A DNA stretch of 32,878 nt, from the NCBI GenBank assembly GCA_024404505.1, contig JAKSPU010000018.1, positions 1-32,878 of the forward strand, written 5' to 3'. Within the stretch, counting starts at the first letter, position 1; every line of letters begins with the position of its first letter. A program made the position numbers and the translations under genes. Shown here in pieces: positions 24,056 through 32,705 of this stretch. The notes under the pieces are model-generated. The model had not been told where the DNA came from, ran no database searches, and saw only the letters and a list, made by a program, of their open reading frames with translations. Source of the stretch: Clostridia bacterium. Its GTDB lineage: Bacteria > Bacillota > Clostridia > Oscillospirales > CAG-272.

Positions 24056-25315
24056 ATGGCAAGATCCGACCGCTTTCTGATCACCCATTGGTGCGGCATC
24101 CCGCACAAGTTCATCCGCAAAGCCGACGGCACGCTGGACCTCGACCGCTTTGTCGAGATGAAGGAATCCGGCATCAACCTGATGGCCTCCTACGACTACG
24201 GCTATGAGACCAACTGCGAAATGCTTGCCGCCTGCGAGAAGCTCGATATGAAGGTCATCATGTGCGTCGACCGCATCGACCGCGCTCTGCGCGACGCGGA
24301 GCATCGCCGCGAGCTGCTCGCGTCCGTCGTCCGCGATTACGCCTCCTACCCGGCTCTGCTCGGCTACCATATCGTTGACGAGCCGAACAGCGGCGCGTTC
24401 CCCGCGCTGGCCGATATCCGCCGCATCCTCAAGGAGCTGGACCCCGTCCACGAGTCCTACATCAACCTGTTCCCGAATTACGCCTCCCTTGAGATGCTCG
24501 GCAACCCCTCCTACTACGACCACGTCGATCAGTACTGCAAGCTGGTCCGGCCCGAGATTGTCAGCTACGACCACTACCACTTCTGCAAGGGCGAGCCGAT
24601 CGAGCAGCACGAGATCACCGACGCCCGCGAGCGGGGCATCTACGAGGCCGCGTTCCAGAAGATCGAGCGCCCCGGCTTCTTCGACAACATCGAGGACGTC
24701 CGAACCGCCTGCCTCAAGCACGATATCCCGTTCATGGTCATCATCCTTGTGGTCGAGCATGGGCCGTACCGCAATCTGACCGAGGCGGAGCTCCGCTGGG
24801 AGGTCTTCCAGTCGCTGGCCTACGGCTCGAAGCGCCTGTCCTACTTCACCTATTGGACGCCCGGCGTTGACCGCGACGAGGGCGACGATATGTGGCATTG
24901 GCAGAACGGCATGATCACCAAGAAGGGCGAAAAGACCGCTCACTACTATATGATCCAAAGCATCAACAAGGAGCTGCAGGCACTCGGCGACATCCTGCTC
25001 GGACGCACGAGTGAGGCCGTCTTCCATATCGGCAAGGTCCCGGACACCAAGGTCACCTATTGGACGGGCGCCTATGGCAGCGTCAACTCGCTGACCGCCG
25101 AAAACGTGACCGCCGGCTTTTTCGAGGGCGGATACGTCTTGCTCGCCTCCAAGGACTACGAGAACGCGCAGACCGTCACGCTGACCGTTCCCGCCGGCCG
25201 GCGCGTCCGGCAGTACGCCAAGGGCGAGGGCATCTGGAAAACGCTTGAGGCGGCTGACGGCACGTATACCGTCGCGCTGGCTGCCGGTGACGGCGAGCTG
25301 ATCCTGATCGATTGA
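24056..25315 (+). CDS. Putative TIM-barrel glycoside hydrolase
   Basis: A 419-residue protein that looks like a clan GH-A glycosidase. The likely acid/base is Glu109 in GYHIVDEPN at the end of a beta-strand. Later strands include IVSYDHYHF, FMVIILVVEHG (a candidate nucleophile Glu) and LSYFTYWTP. A C-terminal beta domain of about 75 residues follows (about 345-419). No signal peptide is present, so it is intracellular. AAAAGGAG precedes the ATG. It is downstream of rsuA and upstream of two secreted lipoproteins. I cannot give the CAZy family; GH42-like or an unclassified family are both possible. Confidence 0.65.
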   Translation: MARSDRFLITHWCGIPHKFIRKADGTLDLDRFVEMKESGINLMASYDYGYETNCEMLAACEKLDMKVIMCVDRIDRALRDAEHRRELLASVVRDYASYPALLGYHIVDEPNSGAFPALADIRRILKELDPVHESYINLFPNYASLEMLGNPSYYDHVDQYCKLVRPEIVSYDHYHFCKGEPIEQHEITDARERGIYEAAFQKIERPGFFDNIEDVRTACLKHDIPFMVIILVVEHGPYRNLTEAELRWEVFQSLAYGSKRLSYFTYWTPGVDRDEGDDMWHWQNGMITKKGEKTAHYYMIQSINKELQALGDILLGRTSEAVFHIGKVPDTKVTYWTGAYGSVNSLTAENVTAGFFEGGYVLLASKDYENAQTVTLTVPAGRRVRQYAKGEGIWKTLEAADGTYTVALAAGDGELILID

Positions 25316-25375
25316 GCGCATCCCCGTGAAAACGGCTGAACGATAATCCGACAAATATTTTAAGGAGGAAACACC

Positions 25376-26164
25376 ATGAAAAAGCGATCCCTGCTTCTGA
25401 TCCTGCTGGCTGTCGTGCTTTGCTTTGCGCTCGCTGCCTGCAATGATGACGTCCCTGAGGAAAAATCCACCGGTACGACTGAAGTGAAATCTACCGACGC
25501 GCCCACCGAAGCCCCCACCGAAGAGCCTACCGAAGCTCCCACCGAAGCTCCCACTGAGGAACCGACCGAAGCGCCCACCGAGGAACCCACCGAGGCTGAT
25601 CCCGACGATCCCACGCAGACCCCCATCAAGGTCGGTACGAGCTACGACGGCAAGACCCCCAGCTACGACGGCCGTCTGAACCTGTTCAGCCGTGACGAGT
25701 GGTTTGACGCCACCGACTCTACCGGTCTGACCGGCGAATTCGACTCCATTCAGGACGCTATGGACTTCCTGGAGGGTGTCGGCGGCAACATCATGGTCGT
25801 CACGAGCGGTGATATCGGCCTGTGCCTGGACGTCGTGGTCCCCGACGACTACTGCTTCTACCGCTTGGCCTACAACTGGAACAACTGTGACTTCACCTTC
25901 AACTACGGCTATACCTACGACGACGGCACCGGCGGATACGCCTACTATTCGATGCTCGAGGAGCTTGACAAGATCGCCGGACTCGACGGCACGCACGTCT
26001 ACTGCTGGAGTACTCACGACGAGTTCCCGCAGGGCTACTACCTGATGACGTGGGTCGGCGACTACAACGGCCCCAACGGACGCAACTACATCTACGAAAA
26101 GATCAACGACGTCGAGGAAGTCTGGCCCGGCCTGCCGTACGGCGAGACCTACTTTGAGGACTGA
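25376..26164 (+). CDS. Lipoprotein with a Thr-Pro-Glu spacer, paralog A
   Basis: A 262-residue lipoprotein. The signal peptide ends in the lipobox LAAC (Cys22). An unstructured spacer of repeated PTEAPTEE units spans about 40-85, typical of surface lipoproteins that must reach through the wall. The C-terminal domain (about 88-262) starts KVGTSYDGKTPSYDGRL and ends GLPYGETYFED. It is rich in Tyr, Asp and Gly with a conserved YNWNNCDF / YTYDDGTGGYAYYS core, and I do not recognise it. The gene at 26279 encodes the same domain, so this is a tandem duplication. RBS: AGGAGG before the ATG. A role in binding a surface ligand is only a guess. Confidence 0.75.
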   Translation: MKKRSLLLILLAVVLCFALAACNDDVPEEKSTGTTEVKSTDAPTEAPTEEPTEAPTEAPTEEPTEAPTEEPTEADPDDPTQTPIKVGTSYDGKTPSYDGRLNLFSRDEWFDATDSTGLTGEFDSIQDAMDFLEGVGGNIMVVTSGDIGLCLDVVVPDDYCFYRLAYNWNNCDFTFNYGYTYDDGTGGYAYYSMLEELDKIAGLDGTHVYCWSTHDEFPQGYYLMTWVGDYNGPNGRNYIYEKINDVEEVWPGLPYGETYFED

Positions 26165-26278
26165 TATCAACTGCCTTTCACGCACGATCCGGATCCCGAT
26201 GTCCTGACGGCGAAACTTATTTCGATTGATTCGACGGTGATCTGATCCGTAATTGACTTCTGACGGAGGAATAATCCC

Positions 26279-27214
26279 ATGAATAAACGTCTTTTGCTGT
26301 CCGCTGCGGCAGCGATCCTGCTGACGGCGCTGCTGGCCGGCTGCAGCTTGAATCACGGCCCCTCCGTCATCACGGATCCGCCGAAGAATACCGACGTCGA
26401 CCCGGCGGACACCGGGATGACAACGTCGGCGGAGACCGTGACGAGGGATCCGGACGCGACGGAAGCCCCCGGCGGAGACGCGACGCAGGCACCCACGGAG
26501 CAGCCGACGGAGGATCAGACAGAGCCTTCTTCCGAAGCTGTTACCGAGGTACCGACCGAGATCACGACAGAGGCCCGGACCGAGGCTCCCACGGAGCTCG
26601 CGACCGAGCCTGCGACCGAGCCCGTACCGGATGATGATCCGCGTGAAACGCCCGTGAAGGTGGGCGTGAGTTACGACGGAAAGACACCCTGCTACGACGG
26701 CAGACTCCGTCATGGGACCGAAACCTTCAAGACCTCCGCGGCAGACGGCACCAAGGGCAAGTACGATTCCCTTCAGGATGCCGTTGACGCGCTGAAGGGC
26801 GTAGGCGGCTCCGTGTCCTGCGAGAGCTTCGGCGACGTCGGTCTGTGCCTGCGGGCTCAGGTCCCGGAGGACGGCTGCTTCTACCGCATCAATTACAACT
26901 ACAACAACTGCGATTTCGTCTTCGATCACGGGTATACCTACGACGACGGAGCGGGCGCGTACGCTTACTATTCCGATCTCGGCCCGTTGGATCGTCTGGA
27001 AACGCTGGGAGAGACTTACCTGTTCGTCTGGGGAGAGCATGAGGAGCTGCCTGCGGGCTGCTACATCATGCACTTCGTCGGCGGCGGGAACGCCGAGGGC
27101 GGCCGCAATTACACCTATGAGCTGCGCGGCGAGGTCAGCGCATATTGGCCGGGCCTCCCCAACGGCGAAACGTATTTTAAGGCATCACCGCACAATGCGC
27201 GGCTGACGCCTTGA
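26279..27214 (+). CDS. Lipoprotein with a Thr/Glu/Pro spacer, paralog B, tail altered by a MITE
   Basis: A 311-residue paralog of the preceding lipoprotein: signal peptide with lipobox LAGC (Cys22), a longer and less regular spacer (about 28-125) and the same C-terminal domain from KVGVSYDGKTPCYDGRL to GLPNGETYF. Its last 10 residues (ASPHNARLTP) are read from the left end of the MITE at 27177-27356. Deleting the MITE and one TTAA restores a frame ending GETYFK then stop, close to the GETYFED end of paralog A. It has two extra Cys in the domain (PC-YDGRL and CESF), so a disulphide is possible. The function is unknown. Confidence 0.8.
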   Translation: MNKRLLLSAAAAILLTALLAGCSLNHGPSVITDPPKNTDVDPADTGMTTSAETVTRDPDATEAPGGDATQAPTEQPTEDQTEPSSEAVTEVPTEITTEARTEAPTELATEPATEPVPDDDPRETPVKVGVSYDGKTPCYDGRLRHGTETFKTSAADGTKGKYDSLQDAVDALKGVGGSVSCESFGDVGLCLRAQVPEDGCFYRINYNYNNCDFVFDHGYTYDDGAGAYAYYSDLGPLDRLETLGETYLFVWGEHEELPAGCYIMHFVGGGNAEGGRNYTYELRGEVSAYWPGLPNGETYFKASPHNARLTP

Positions 27215-27356
27215 CGGCACATCTGCTTGCATAAATTCCGTCATATTTTACAAAATCCCTTCGTGCGGGAGTCACCGCACGCGCGGAATTTTGTTTCATC
27301 TGACGAAATTTCTGACGGCGTATCTGCACCGTCATCATTGGGCGGTAATGCCTTAA
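27177..27356. mobile_element. Complete 180-bp MITE with TTAA ends
   Basis: The 21-bp terminal inverted repeats at 27177-27197 and 27336-27356 differ at only two positions, and TTAA is present at both ends. The interior is an imperfect long hairpin with matching stretches in the two arms (for example around 27230-27262 and 27280-27310) and no open frame. It inserted at a TTAA in the last codons of the lipoprotein gene. Partial copies are at 1-54 and 2722-2754. No transposase is in the window, so it must be mobilised by one elsewhere. Confidence 0.85.
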
Positions 27357-27380
27357 GTAAAGCGCATACCTGAGAATATG

Positions 27381-27413
27381 GGGGGAAAACTGCTCTCCGG
27401 AGAGTTTTCCCCC
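27381..27413. repeat. Strong hairpin upstream of tex
   Basis: GGGGGAAAA (27381-27389) pairs with TTTTCCCCC (27405-27413) around an inner CTCTCCGGAGAG palindrome. It may terminate read-through from the lipoprotein gene. The rest of the gap to tex holds the MITE and no clear promoter. Confidence 0.6.
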
Positions 27414-27472
27414 TTCCCTTGTGCCGCAGGCACCGGGGGAAGCATTTATCACAACATACAGGAGATTAAGAC

Positions 27473-29626
27473 ATGGATATCATTCAAGCATTGGCCGAGC
27501 AGCTGAACCTGCAGGTCGGACAGGTGGAAAAAACCGTCGAGCTGATCGATGAGGGCAATACCATCCCCTTCATCGCCCGCTACCGCAAGGAGGTCACGGG
27601 CAGCCTTGACGACGCCGTTCTGCGTGAGCTGGACGAAAAGCTGACCGCGCTGCGGAATCTGGAAAAGCGCCGCGACGAGGTCAAGGGCCTGATCGACGCG
27701 CAGGGCAAGCTGACCCCCGAGCTGGTCGCCGCCATCGACCGCGCCGCTACCGTGACCGAGATCGACGATATCTACCGTCCCTACCGCCCGAAGCGCAAGA
27801 CGCGCGCTTCCGTCGCGCGTGACCGCGGTCTTGAGCCGCTGGCACAGCTGATCGCCGCGCAGGAGAAGACCTACTCGCCCTCCATCGAGGAACAGGCAGC
27901 GCAGTACGTGGACGCCGAGAAGGAGATCCCGGACGTGACCGCCGCCCTGCAGGGCGCGATGGACATCATCGCCGAGGACGTCTCGGACAACGCCGAGTTC
28001 CGCAAGGCGCTGCGCGGTCTGACCGTGGAATACGGCACCATGACGGTCAAGGCGGCCAAGGAAGAGGATTCCGTGTACTCCATGTACTACGATTTCAACG
28101 AGCCGCTGAAGAAGCTGCCCGGCCACCGCATCCTCGCCATCAACCGCGGCGAGAAGGAGGAGTTCCTCAAGGTCTCGCTGACCGTACCGGACGAGACCGT
28201 GCTCGGGTACCTGTACAATCAGGTCATCACGGATACGAAGTCTCCCGCGGAGCCGTACGTGACCGCCGCGATCAACGACAGCTATGCCCGCCTGATCGCG
28301 CCGTCCATCGAGCGTGAGATCCGGAGTGACCTCTTTGACAACGCCTGCGAGGGTGCGATCAAGGTCTTCTCGGACAATCTCGGCCACCTTCTGATGCAGC
28401 CGCCTCTCAAGGGCAAGGTCGTGCTGGGCTTCGACCCCGGGTACGCACATGGCTGCAAGCTTGCCGTCGTCAACCGCACCGGCAAGGTGCTGGATACGGC
28501 CGTGGTCTACCCGACGATCAAGCCGCGCCGTGACGAGGCTGCACGCGTGGTCAAGCGCCTGATCACCAAGTGGGGCGTGGACGTCGTGGCCATCGGCAAC
28601 GGCACCGCTTCCCGTGAGAGCGAACAGTTCATCGCGGAGTTGCTGAAGGAGATCGAGCGCCCCTGCAAGTATATCATCGTCAGCGAGGCCGGTGCGTCGA
28701 TCTATTCGGCGTCAGAGCTGGCCGCCGAGGAGTTCCCGGACTTTGACGTCATGCAGCGTTCCGCCGTTTCCATCGCACGCCGCCTGCAGGATCCGCTGGC
28801 CGAGCTGGTCAAGATCGATCCCAAGGGTATCGGCGTGGGCCAGTACCAGCACGACATGAAGCAGGCCCGCCTCGACGAGGCGCTCGGCGGCGTGGTCGAG
28901 AATTGCGTCAACAGCGTCGGTGTGGACGTGAACACCGCCTCTTACTCGCTCTTGTCCTACATCGCCGGCATCAACGTGACGGCGGCCAAGAATATCGTCA
29001 AATACCGCGAGGAGAACGGTGAATTCGCCACGCGCAGCCAGCTGACCAAGGTGCCGCGCATCGGCGCCAAGGCGTATGAGCAGTGCGCGGGCTTCCTCCG
29101 CATCCCCGGCGGCAGCGAGATCCTCGACAACACCGGCGTCCATCCCGAGTCCTACGAGCCTGCCCGCAAGCTGCTGGGTATGTTCGGTTACACCGAAGCG
29201 GACGTGGCGGACGGACATCTGGTCGAGCTGCGCCGCAAGGTCATGAAGAAGGGAACCGCCGCCGTGAGCAGCGAGCTTGAGATCGGTGAGCCGACCCTGC
29301 TCGATATCATCGCCGAGCTGGAGAAGCCCGGCCGGGATATCCGCGACAGCTTCGACGCGCCCGTGCTGCGCGAGGACGTGCTGTCTCTCGAGGACCTCAA
29401 GCCCGATATGATCCTGACCGGCACGGTCCGCAACGTGACAGATTTCGGTGCGTTCGTGGACATCGGCGTGCATCAGGACGGACTTGTCCACATTTCGCAG
29501 CTGTCGCAGAAGTATATCAAGCACCCGTCCGAGGCCGTGTCGCTCGGCGACGTGGTCAAGGTCAAGGTGCTGTCCGTGGACCTGCAGAAAAAGCGCATCT
29601 CGCTGACCATGAAATTTAAGGAGTGA
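27473..29626 (+). CDS. tex: Tex family RNA-binding transcription accessory protein
   Basis: A 717-residue Tex protein with the standard domain order: helical Tex N-terminal domain, YqgF/RNase H-like domain starting near LGFDPGYAHGCK (318-329), helix-hairpin-helix pair (about 490-545, SLLSYIAGINVTAAKNIV and VPRIGAKAYEQCAGF) and a C-terminal S1 domain (about 648-716, GTVRNVTDFGAFVDIGVHQDG). The family is known to bind nucleic acids and to affect transcription and stress tolerance. It is full length (usual size 700-780). AGGAG lies 7 bases before the ATG. The GNAT gene starts 5 bases after its stop and uses its last codons as ribosome binding site, so the two are co-expressed. Confidence 0.95.
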   Translation: MDIIQALAEQLNLQVGQVEKTVELIDEGNTIPFIARYRKEVTGSLDDAVLRELDEKLTALRNLEKRRDEVKGLIDAQGKLTPELVAAIDRAATVTEIDDIYRPYRPKRKTRASVARDRGLEPLAQLIAAQEKTYSPSIEEQAAQYVDAEKEIPDVTAALQGAMDIIAEDVSDNAEFRKALRGLTVEYGTMTVKAAKEEDSVYSMYYDFNEPLKKLPGHRILAINRGEKEEFLKVSLTVPDETVLGYLYNQVITDTKSPAEPYVTAAINDSYARLIAPSIEREIRSDLFDNACEGAIKVFSDNLGHLLMQPPLKGKVVLGFDPGYAHGCKLAVVNRTGKVLDTAVVYPTIKPRRDEAARVVKRLITKWGVDVVAIGNGTASRESEQFIAELLKEIERPCKYIIVSEAGASIYSASELAAEEFPDFDVMQRSAVSIARRLQDPLAELVKIDPKGIGVGQYQHDMKQARLDEALGGVVENCVNSVGVDVNTASYSLLSYIAGINVTAAKNIVKYREENGEFATRSQLTKVPRIGAKAYEQCAGFLRIPGGSEILDNTGVHPESYEPARKLLGMFGYTEADVADGHLVELRRKVMKKGTAAVSSELEIGEPTLLDIIAELEKPGRDIRDSFDAPVLREDVLSLEDLKPDMILTGTVRNVTDFGAFVDIGVHQDGLVHISQLSQKYIKHPSEAVSLGDVVKVKVLSVDLQKKRISLTMKFKE

Positions 29627-29631
29627 GCGGC

Positions 29632-30159
29632 ATGGAGTATCGGCTCATCGACGCCGCACACCGGCAGGACATCAATATCAAAAACGAGCCGTTCCCGCTG
29701 TGGGGGCGGATGATCCCGCAGTTCGACGGGACCGCGTGGACGTATGAGGTCCTGCGTTTCCCGGCAGAGGACGTCTCCTCCATGTGCTTCCCCGACGAAA
29801 ACTACGATTACGACGCCATGTCTGCCGATTGCGCTTTCATCGGTGCTTATGAAGGCAATGTTTGCGTCGGGCTGGCGGTCCTGCAGAAAGCCATGTTCAA
29901 ATACCTGTATCTCTACGACCTCAAGGTGAATCAGGCGTGCCGTCATCAGGGTGTCGGGCGCGGCCTGATCGCCGAGTGCCTGCGGATCGCGCGGGCGCAG
30001 GGACACCGGGGCGTTTATACCATCGGGCAGGACAATAATCTGACAGCCTGCCTGTTCTACCTCGGCACCGGCTTCCGCATCGGCGGCCTTGACACCGACG
30101 TGTACAAGGGTACGAAGCAGGAGGGCAAGGCGGATATTTACTTCTATCAGGACGCGTGA
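29632..30159 (+). CDS. GNAT acetyltransferase related to streptothricin acetyltransferases
   Basis: A 175-residue GNAT enzyme. The acetyl-CoA-binding motif is QGVGRG (106-111), preceded by YLYDLKV. The N-terminal half, with MIPQFDG..WTYEV and FPDENYDYDAM, and the FIGAYEGNVCVGLAVLQ block closely recall streptothricin N-acetyltransferases, which acetylate the beta-lysine moiety of that antibiotic. Whether it confers resistance or acts on another amine cannot be told. ATG 29632 is preferred to GTG 29623 because AAGGAG lies 8 bases before it. It follows tex directly. Confidence 0.8.
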   Translation: MEYRLIDAAHRQDINIKNEPFPLWGRMIPQFDGTAWTYEVLRFPAEDVSSMCFPDENYDYDAMSADCAFIGAYEGNVCVGLAVLQKAMFKYLYLYDLKVNQACRHQGVGRGLIAECLRIARAQGHRGVYTIGQDNNLTACLFYLGTGFRIGGLDTDVYKGTKQEGKADIYFYQDA

Positions 30160-30160
30160 T

Positions 30161-30799
30161 ATGAAAGGAAAGACAAAGAAGCATCCCGAGGCGGAGCAGT
30201 TCATCACAAGGAGTGTCATCCTGCTTCTGATCGCAGCCGCGGCGCTGACTCTTTTTGCGTGCCTGTGGCCGACGGTCGATGAATCGGAGGTGCAGTACGT
30301 GACCGGCACGGTGCGGTCGGCCTATAAAGGTAAAGTGCCGAATTTCAAACGACATGGTAGCGGCATTGATTATCATTTGATTTTTATTCTCGATGACGGG
30401 CTGCGCTACGACGTCGGCAAAGAGTACCTGCCTATGGATGACCTTTCTGCCTATCAGGGCAAGCTCTGCCGCATCGGTGTGACTGCCCCGAAGCCGCACT
30501 ACGACGAAATGACGGAGCGCCCGACCTGCTCGCTTGAGATCGACGGCAAAACGTATTTCGGGCCCGATGACGTCAACAGCATCAACCGATCGAGGCGGCG
30601 TCTGCTCTCGTGGGTAGTCGTGGTCATGCTTGCACTTATAGCGATCGTCTGGGTCGGCTTCCCCGCGTGGACGCTGATCAGCCGCGCACACGAGCGGCAC
30701 CGCCTCGCCAAGAAAAAGGCCGTGCGCGACGCGCGGATGGACGAGATCCGACAGTCGTGGGCGGAGAACACGGAGAGGCAGAGATCGGGGAAAAAATGA
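30161..30799 (+). CDS. Membrane protein of unknown function with two membrane segments
   Basis: A 212-residue protein: a short basic N-terminus, a first membrane segment (about 17-38), an external or periplasm-side domain of about 110 residues with beta character, a second membrane segment (about 148-172), and a highly charged Arg/Lys/Glu-rich C-terminal tail. It starts 1 base after the stop of the GNAT gene, so translation is coupled; no independent ribosome binding site is clear. It is the last gene before a strong terminator. I do not recognise a family. Confidence 0.65.
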   Translation: MKGKTKKHPEAEQFITRSVILLLIAAAALTLFACLWPTVDESEVQYVTGTVRSAYKGKVPNFKRHGSGIDYHLIFILDDGLRYDVGKEYLPMDDLSAYQGKLCRIGVTAPKPHYDEMTERPTCSLEIDGKTYFGPDDVNSINRSRRRLLSWVVVVMLALIAIVWVGFPAWTLISRAHERHRLAKKKAVRDARMDEIRQSWAENTERQRSGKK

Positions 30800-30801
30800 T
30801 C

Positions 30802-30847
30802 AACCGGGGAGCAAGGGCGCATCAGCTCTTACTCCCCGGTCTTTTTT
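30802..30847 (+). terminator. Terminator of the tex operon
   Basis: Stem ACCGGGGAG (30802-30810) / CTCCCCGGT (30831-30839) with an inner GAGC/GCTC extension, followed by CTTTTTTTG: a canonical intrinsic terminator. Confidence 0.9.
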
Positions 30848-30962
30848 TGTGAAAAGTGTGCCCCTGTGTAATATCTGCCGTGCTTCGGGGGTATTGAAGG
30901 TGAATAGGGCGGACCGCACGGGACGAGACGCTCCGGAGTCCGTCCGCCCGGACGAAAAAGAC

Positions 30963-30992
30963 TTGACAAAAGGAGGAAAATTATGGTATAAT
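30963..30992 (+). promoter_or_regulatory. Promoter of the 444-residue unknown gene
   Basis: TTGACA (30963-30968), an 18-bp spacer and TATAAT (30987-30992) with extended -10 TGG. The leader to the ATG at 31144 is about 145 bases and contains a GGTCAC/GTGACC hairpin at 31012-31034. The gap 30800-31143 holds this, the upstream terminator and nothing else that I recognise. Confidence 0.8.
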
Positions 30993-31143
30993 GATTTATA
31001 ATTCAAAAACGGGTCACTTCGGGAACGGGTGACCGAAAGAAAAACGCAGAGAAGCACCGCGCCGGGACAGGCCTGACAACATCGCCGCCCGGTCACGGAA
31101 TCGAATAATCCACAATGCCATAACATGAAAAGGAGATTTCATT

Positions 31144-32478
31144 ATGCCGAAACCGACACAACAGCAGCTTGACCAATGGTGGAATGGCTTGCAGAGAACC
31201 TTGGACGAAGCAGGGGCCGATATCGACCTCAACAACCCAGGCGATCTGATCCGCTTCAACGTCATTGACATCACCAACAAAAACCCAAAGGGCCTCGATG
31301 CCGATGTGCACGAATATTTCCCGTTTGCAGACAAAAATCTGAGCATGGATACGGCTACGGACGCTGAGCTCGTTTCCGCACAGAAGACCGGAAAGCCGGA
31401 CCCGGAAAAGCTGACCGAACTGTACAACGCAGCCAAGGAGGGCAGACTGTTCGTCTATTCACTTCTCGAAAGAGGTGCGTCAGCCAGACAGGTCGTTGTC
31501 AATAAGAGCGGCGATTCGGAGGTCCTGCCTGACTACGCACATCCGACGGCTGATATGATCTGCGCGCAAAAAACGTATTCAATGCCCGAAAAGCCGAAGA
31601 AAAAGAGTATCGGAATCGGTACCAAAATCGCAGCTCTTTTCGGCAACAAAAAAGCCAAGCGAGAAATTGATTACGTAAAAAATCATAAAGCAAAAATTGA
31701 TGCAGAATACGCGAAAAAAATGGATGAATACGAAAAAAAGATGAAGGAATTTGAACGGGGAAAACAACTGTTGAAGGAGAATCCCGACTTTGTCTTACAG
31801 GTTCATAACCAGGACTACGCGAATTTGAACTTTTTCACCGGCATGGGAAGGGACATGAATCATGATCAGGAATGGGCTTACAACCGCAGCACACGTTTGC
31901 AGAGAATCGGCGCCTATCAACACAAGAAACCGATGATCGATGCGGTTGTGAATCAGACGAAAGCAAATGAGGTTGATATCAGCCGGAAACTTTCTGATAT
32001 GATGAAGAACAACGGCGAGGTCACGCCGGAGGCACGCAATCTGGTCGCAGAGCTCTGCTATCAGCGGATGCTCGGGAAGCATGTTCAGGATGATTTTATG
32101 CAGGAATTGACTAAGAAAGATATGAAGGCCAGCGATGTTAAAATGACGGAGAAGAACATCGGAATCATGAGTCTGCAGGCGAATCCCGGAACCAAAGAAT
32201 ACAACGTTAATTTTGCCAGGACCTGCGGTTCCGCGTTGTTCCAGAATATCCTCAACCAACTGCCCGAAGAAGAGATCCGGGGATTTGCCCAGGATCCCAA
32301 GAAAGCCGCAGACAATGTGTACGGCTTCTGCACGTCTTCCGTCAAGCGGGCTGCCACTGCCCTGAAGGATGCTCCGGTCAAACAGGCAGCGAAGGATTTC
32401 ACCGCCACGCACAACCGTCCGCAGCTGGAGGAGATCCAGCCGAAGAAGCCCATCAACGAAGCACCGATGCTCCGATGA
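31144..32478 (+). CDS. Hypothetical protein with a central charged coiled coil
   Basis: A 444-residue protein that I do not recognise. It has no signal peptide. The N-terminal part (about 1-145) is mixed; residues about 150-180 are Lys/Gly-rich with a hydrophobic stretch (IGIGTKIAALFG); residues about 175-215 form a charged helix (AKKMDEYEKKMKEFERGK) likely to be coiled coil; the C-terminal half is helical, rich in Asn, Met and Lys. The base composition is more AT-rich than its neighbours, with AAA and GAA codons common, and it stands alone between a promoter and a terminator. This fits recent acquisition or a specialised function. AAAAGGAG lies 8 bases before the ATG. Confidence 0.7.
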   Translation: MPKPTQQQLDQWWNGLQRTLDEAGADIDLNNPGDLIRFNVIDITNKNPKGLDADVHEYFPFADKNLSMDTATDAELVSAQKTGKPDPEKLTELYNAAKEGRLFVYSLLERGASARQVVVNKSGDSEVLPDYAHPTADMICAQKTYSMPEKPKKKSIGIGTKIAALFGNKKAKREIDYVKNHKAKIDAEYAKKMDEYEKKMKEFERGKQLLKENPDFVLQVHNQDYANLNFFTGMGRDMNHDQEWAYNRSTRLQRIGAYQHKKPMIDAVVNQTKANEVDISRKLSDMMKNNGEVTPEARNLVAELCYQRMLGKHVQDDFMQELTKKDMKASDVKMTEKNIGIMSLQANPGTKEYNVNFARTCGSALFQNILNQLPEEEIRGFAQDPKKAADNVYGFCTSSVKRAATALKDAPVKQAAKDFTATHNRPQLEEIQPKKPINEAPMLR

Positions 32479-32501
32479 TCTCCCGCACATAAGAAACAAG
32501 G

Positions 32502-32538
32502 ACGCGTCCCCCGGCCTTCGGCCGGGGGACGCGTTTTT
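32502..32538 (+). terminator. Terminator of the 444-residue unknown gene
   Basis: A perfect 15-bp stem (32502-32516 with 32520-32534), a three-base loop and a TTTT tail. It is one of the strongest hairpins in the window. Confidence 0.9.
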
Positions 32539-32618
32539 CATGTCTCCGCACCTCTGCGATGCGGCAAACGGGCGGCACCAAATTTTTCTTCCTCTCCCGA
32601 AAATATCACCAAAAACCA

Positions 32619-32647
32619 TTGACGAAATCCCCGTAACATGGTATAAT
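32619..32647 (+). promoter_or_regulatory. Promoter of the last gene
   Basis: TTGACG (32619-32624), a 17-bp spacer and TATAAT (32642-32647) with extended -10 TGG, about 52 bases from the predicted start to the ATG at 32706. Confidence 0.85.
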
Positions 32648-32705
32648 ACCCACAGAACTGTACGCAGTTCCCGGAACCGACTTCAATATGTGAGAGGAGA
32701 TACAT

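Noticed and set aside
25500-25605. Repeated ACCGAAGCCCCC-type units resembling a repeat array
   Set aside because: They are in frame and encode the PTE spacer of a lipoprotein; there are no spacers of constant length as in a CRISPR.
23909-27073. 1054-codon open frame on the minus strand across the glycosidase and both lipoproteins
   Set aside because: It spans several plus-strand genes with clear ribosome binding sites and lipoboxes; its Val/Gly/Asp-rich repetitive product is a shadow of the PTE-encoding repeats.
30800-31126. 108-codon minus-strand open frame between the tex operon and the 444-residue gene
   Set aside because: It crosses a terminator and a promoter, has no ribosome binding site, and the product looks random.
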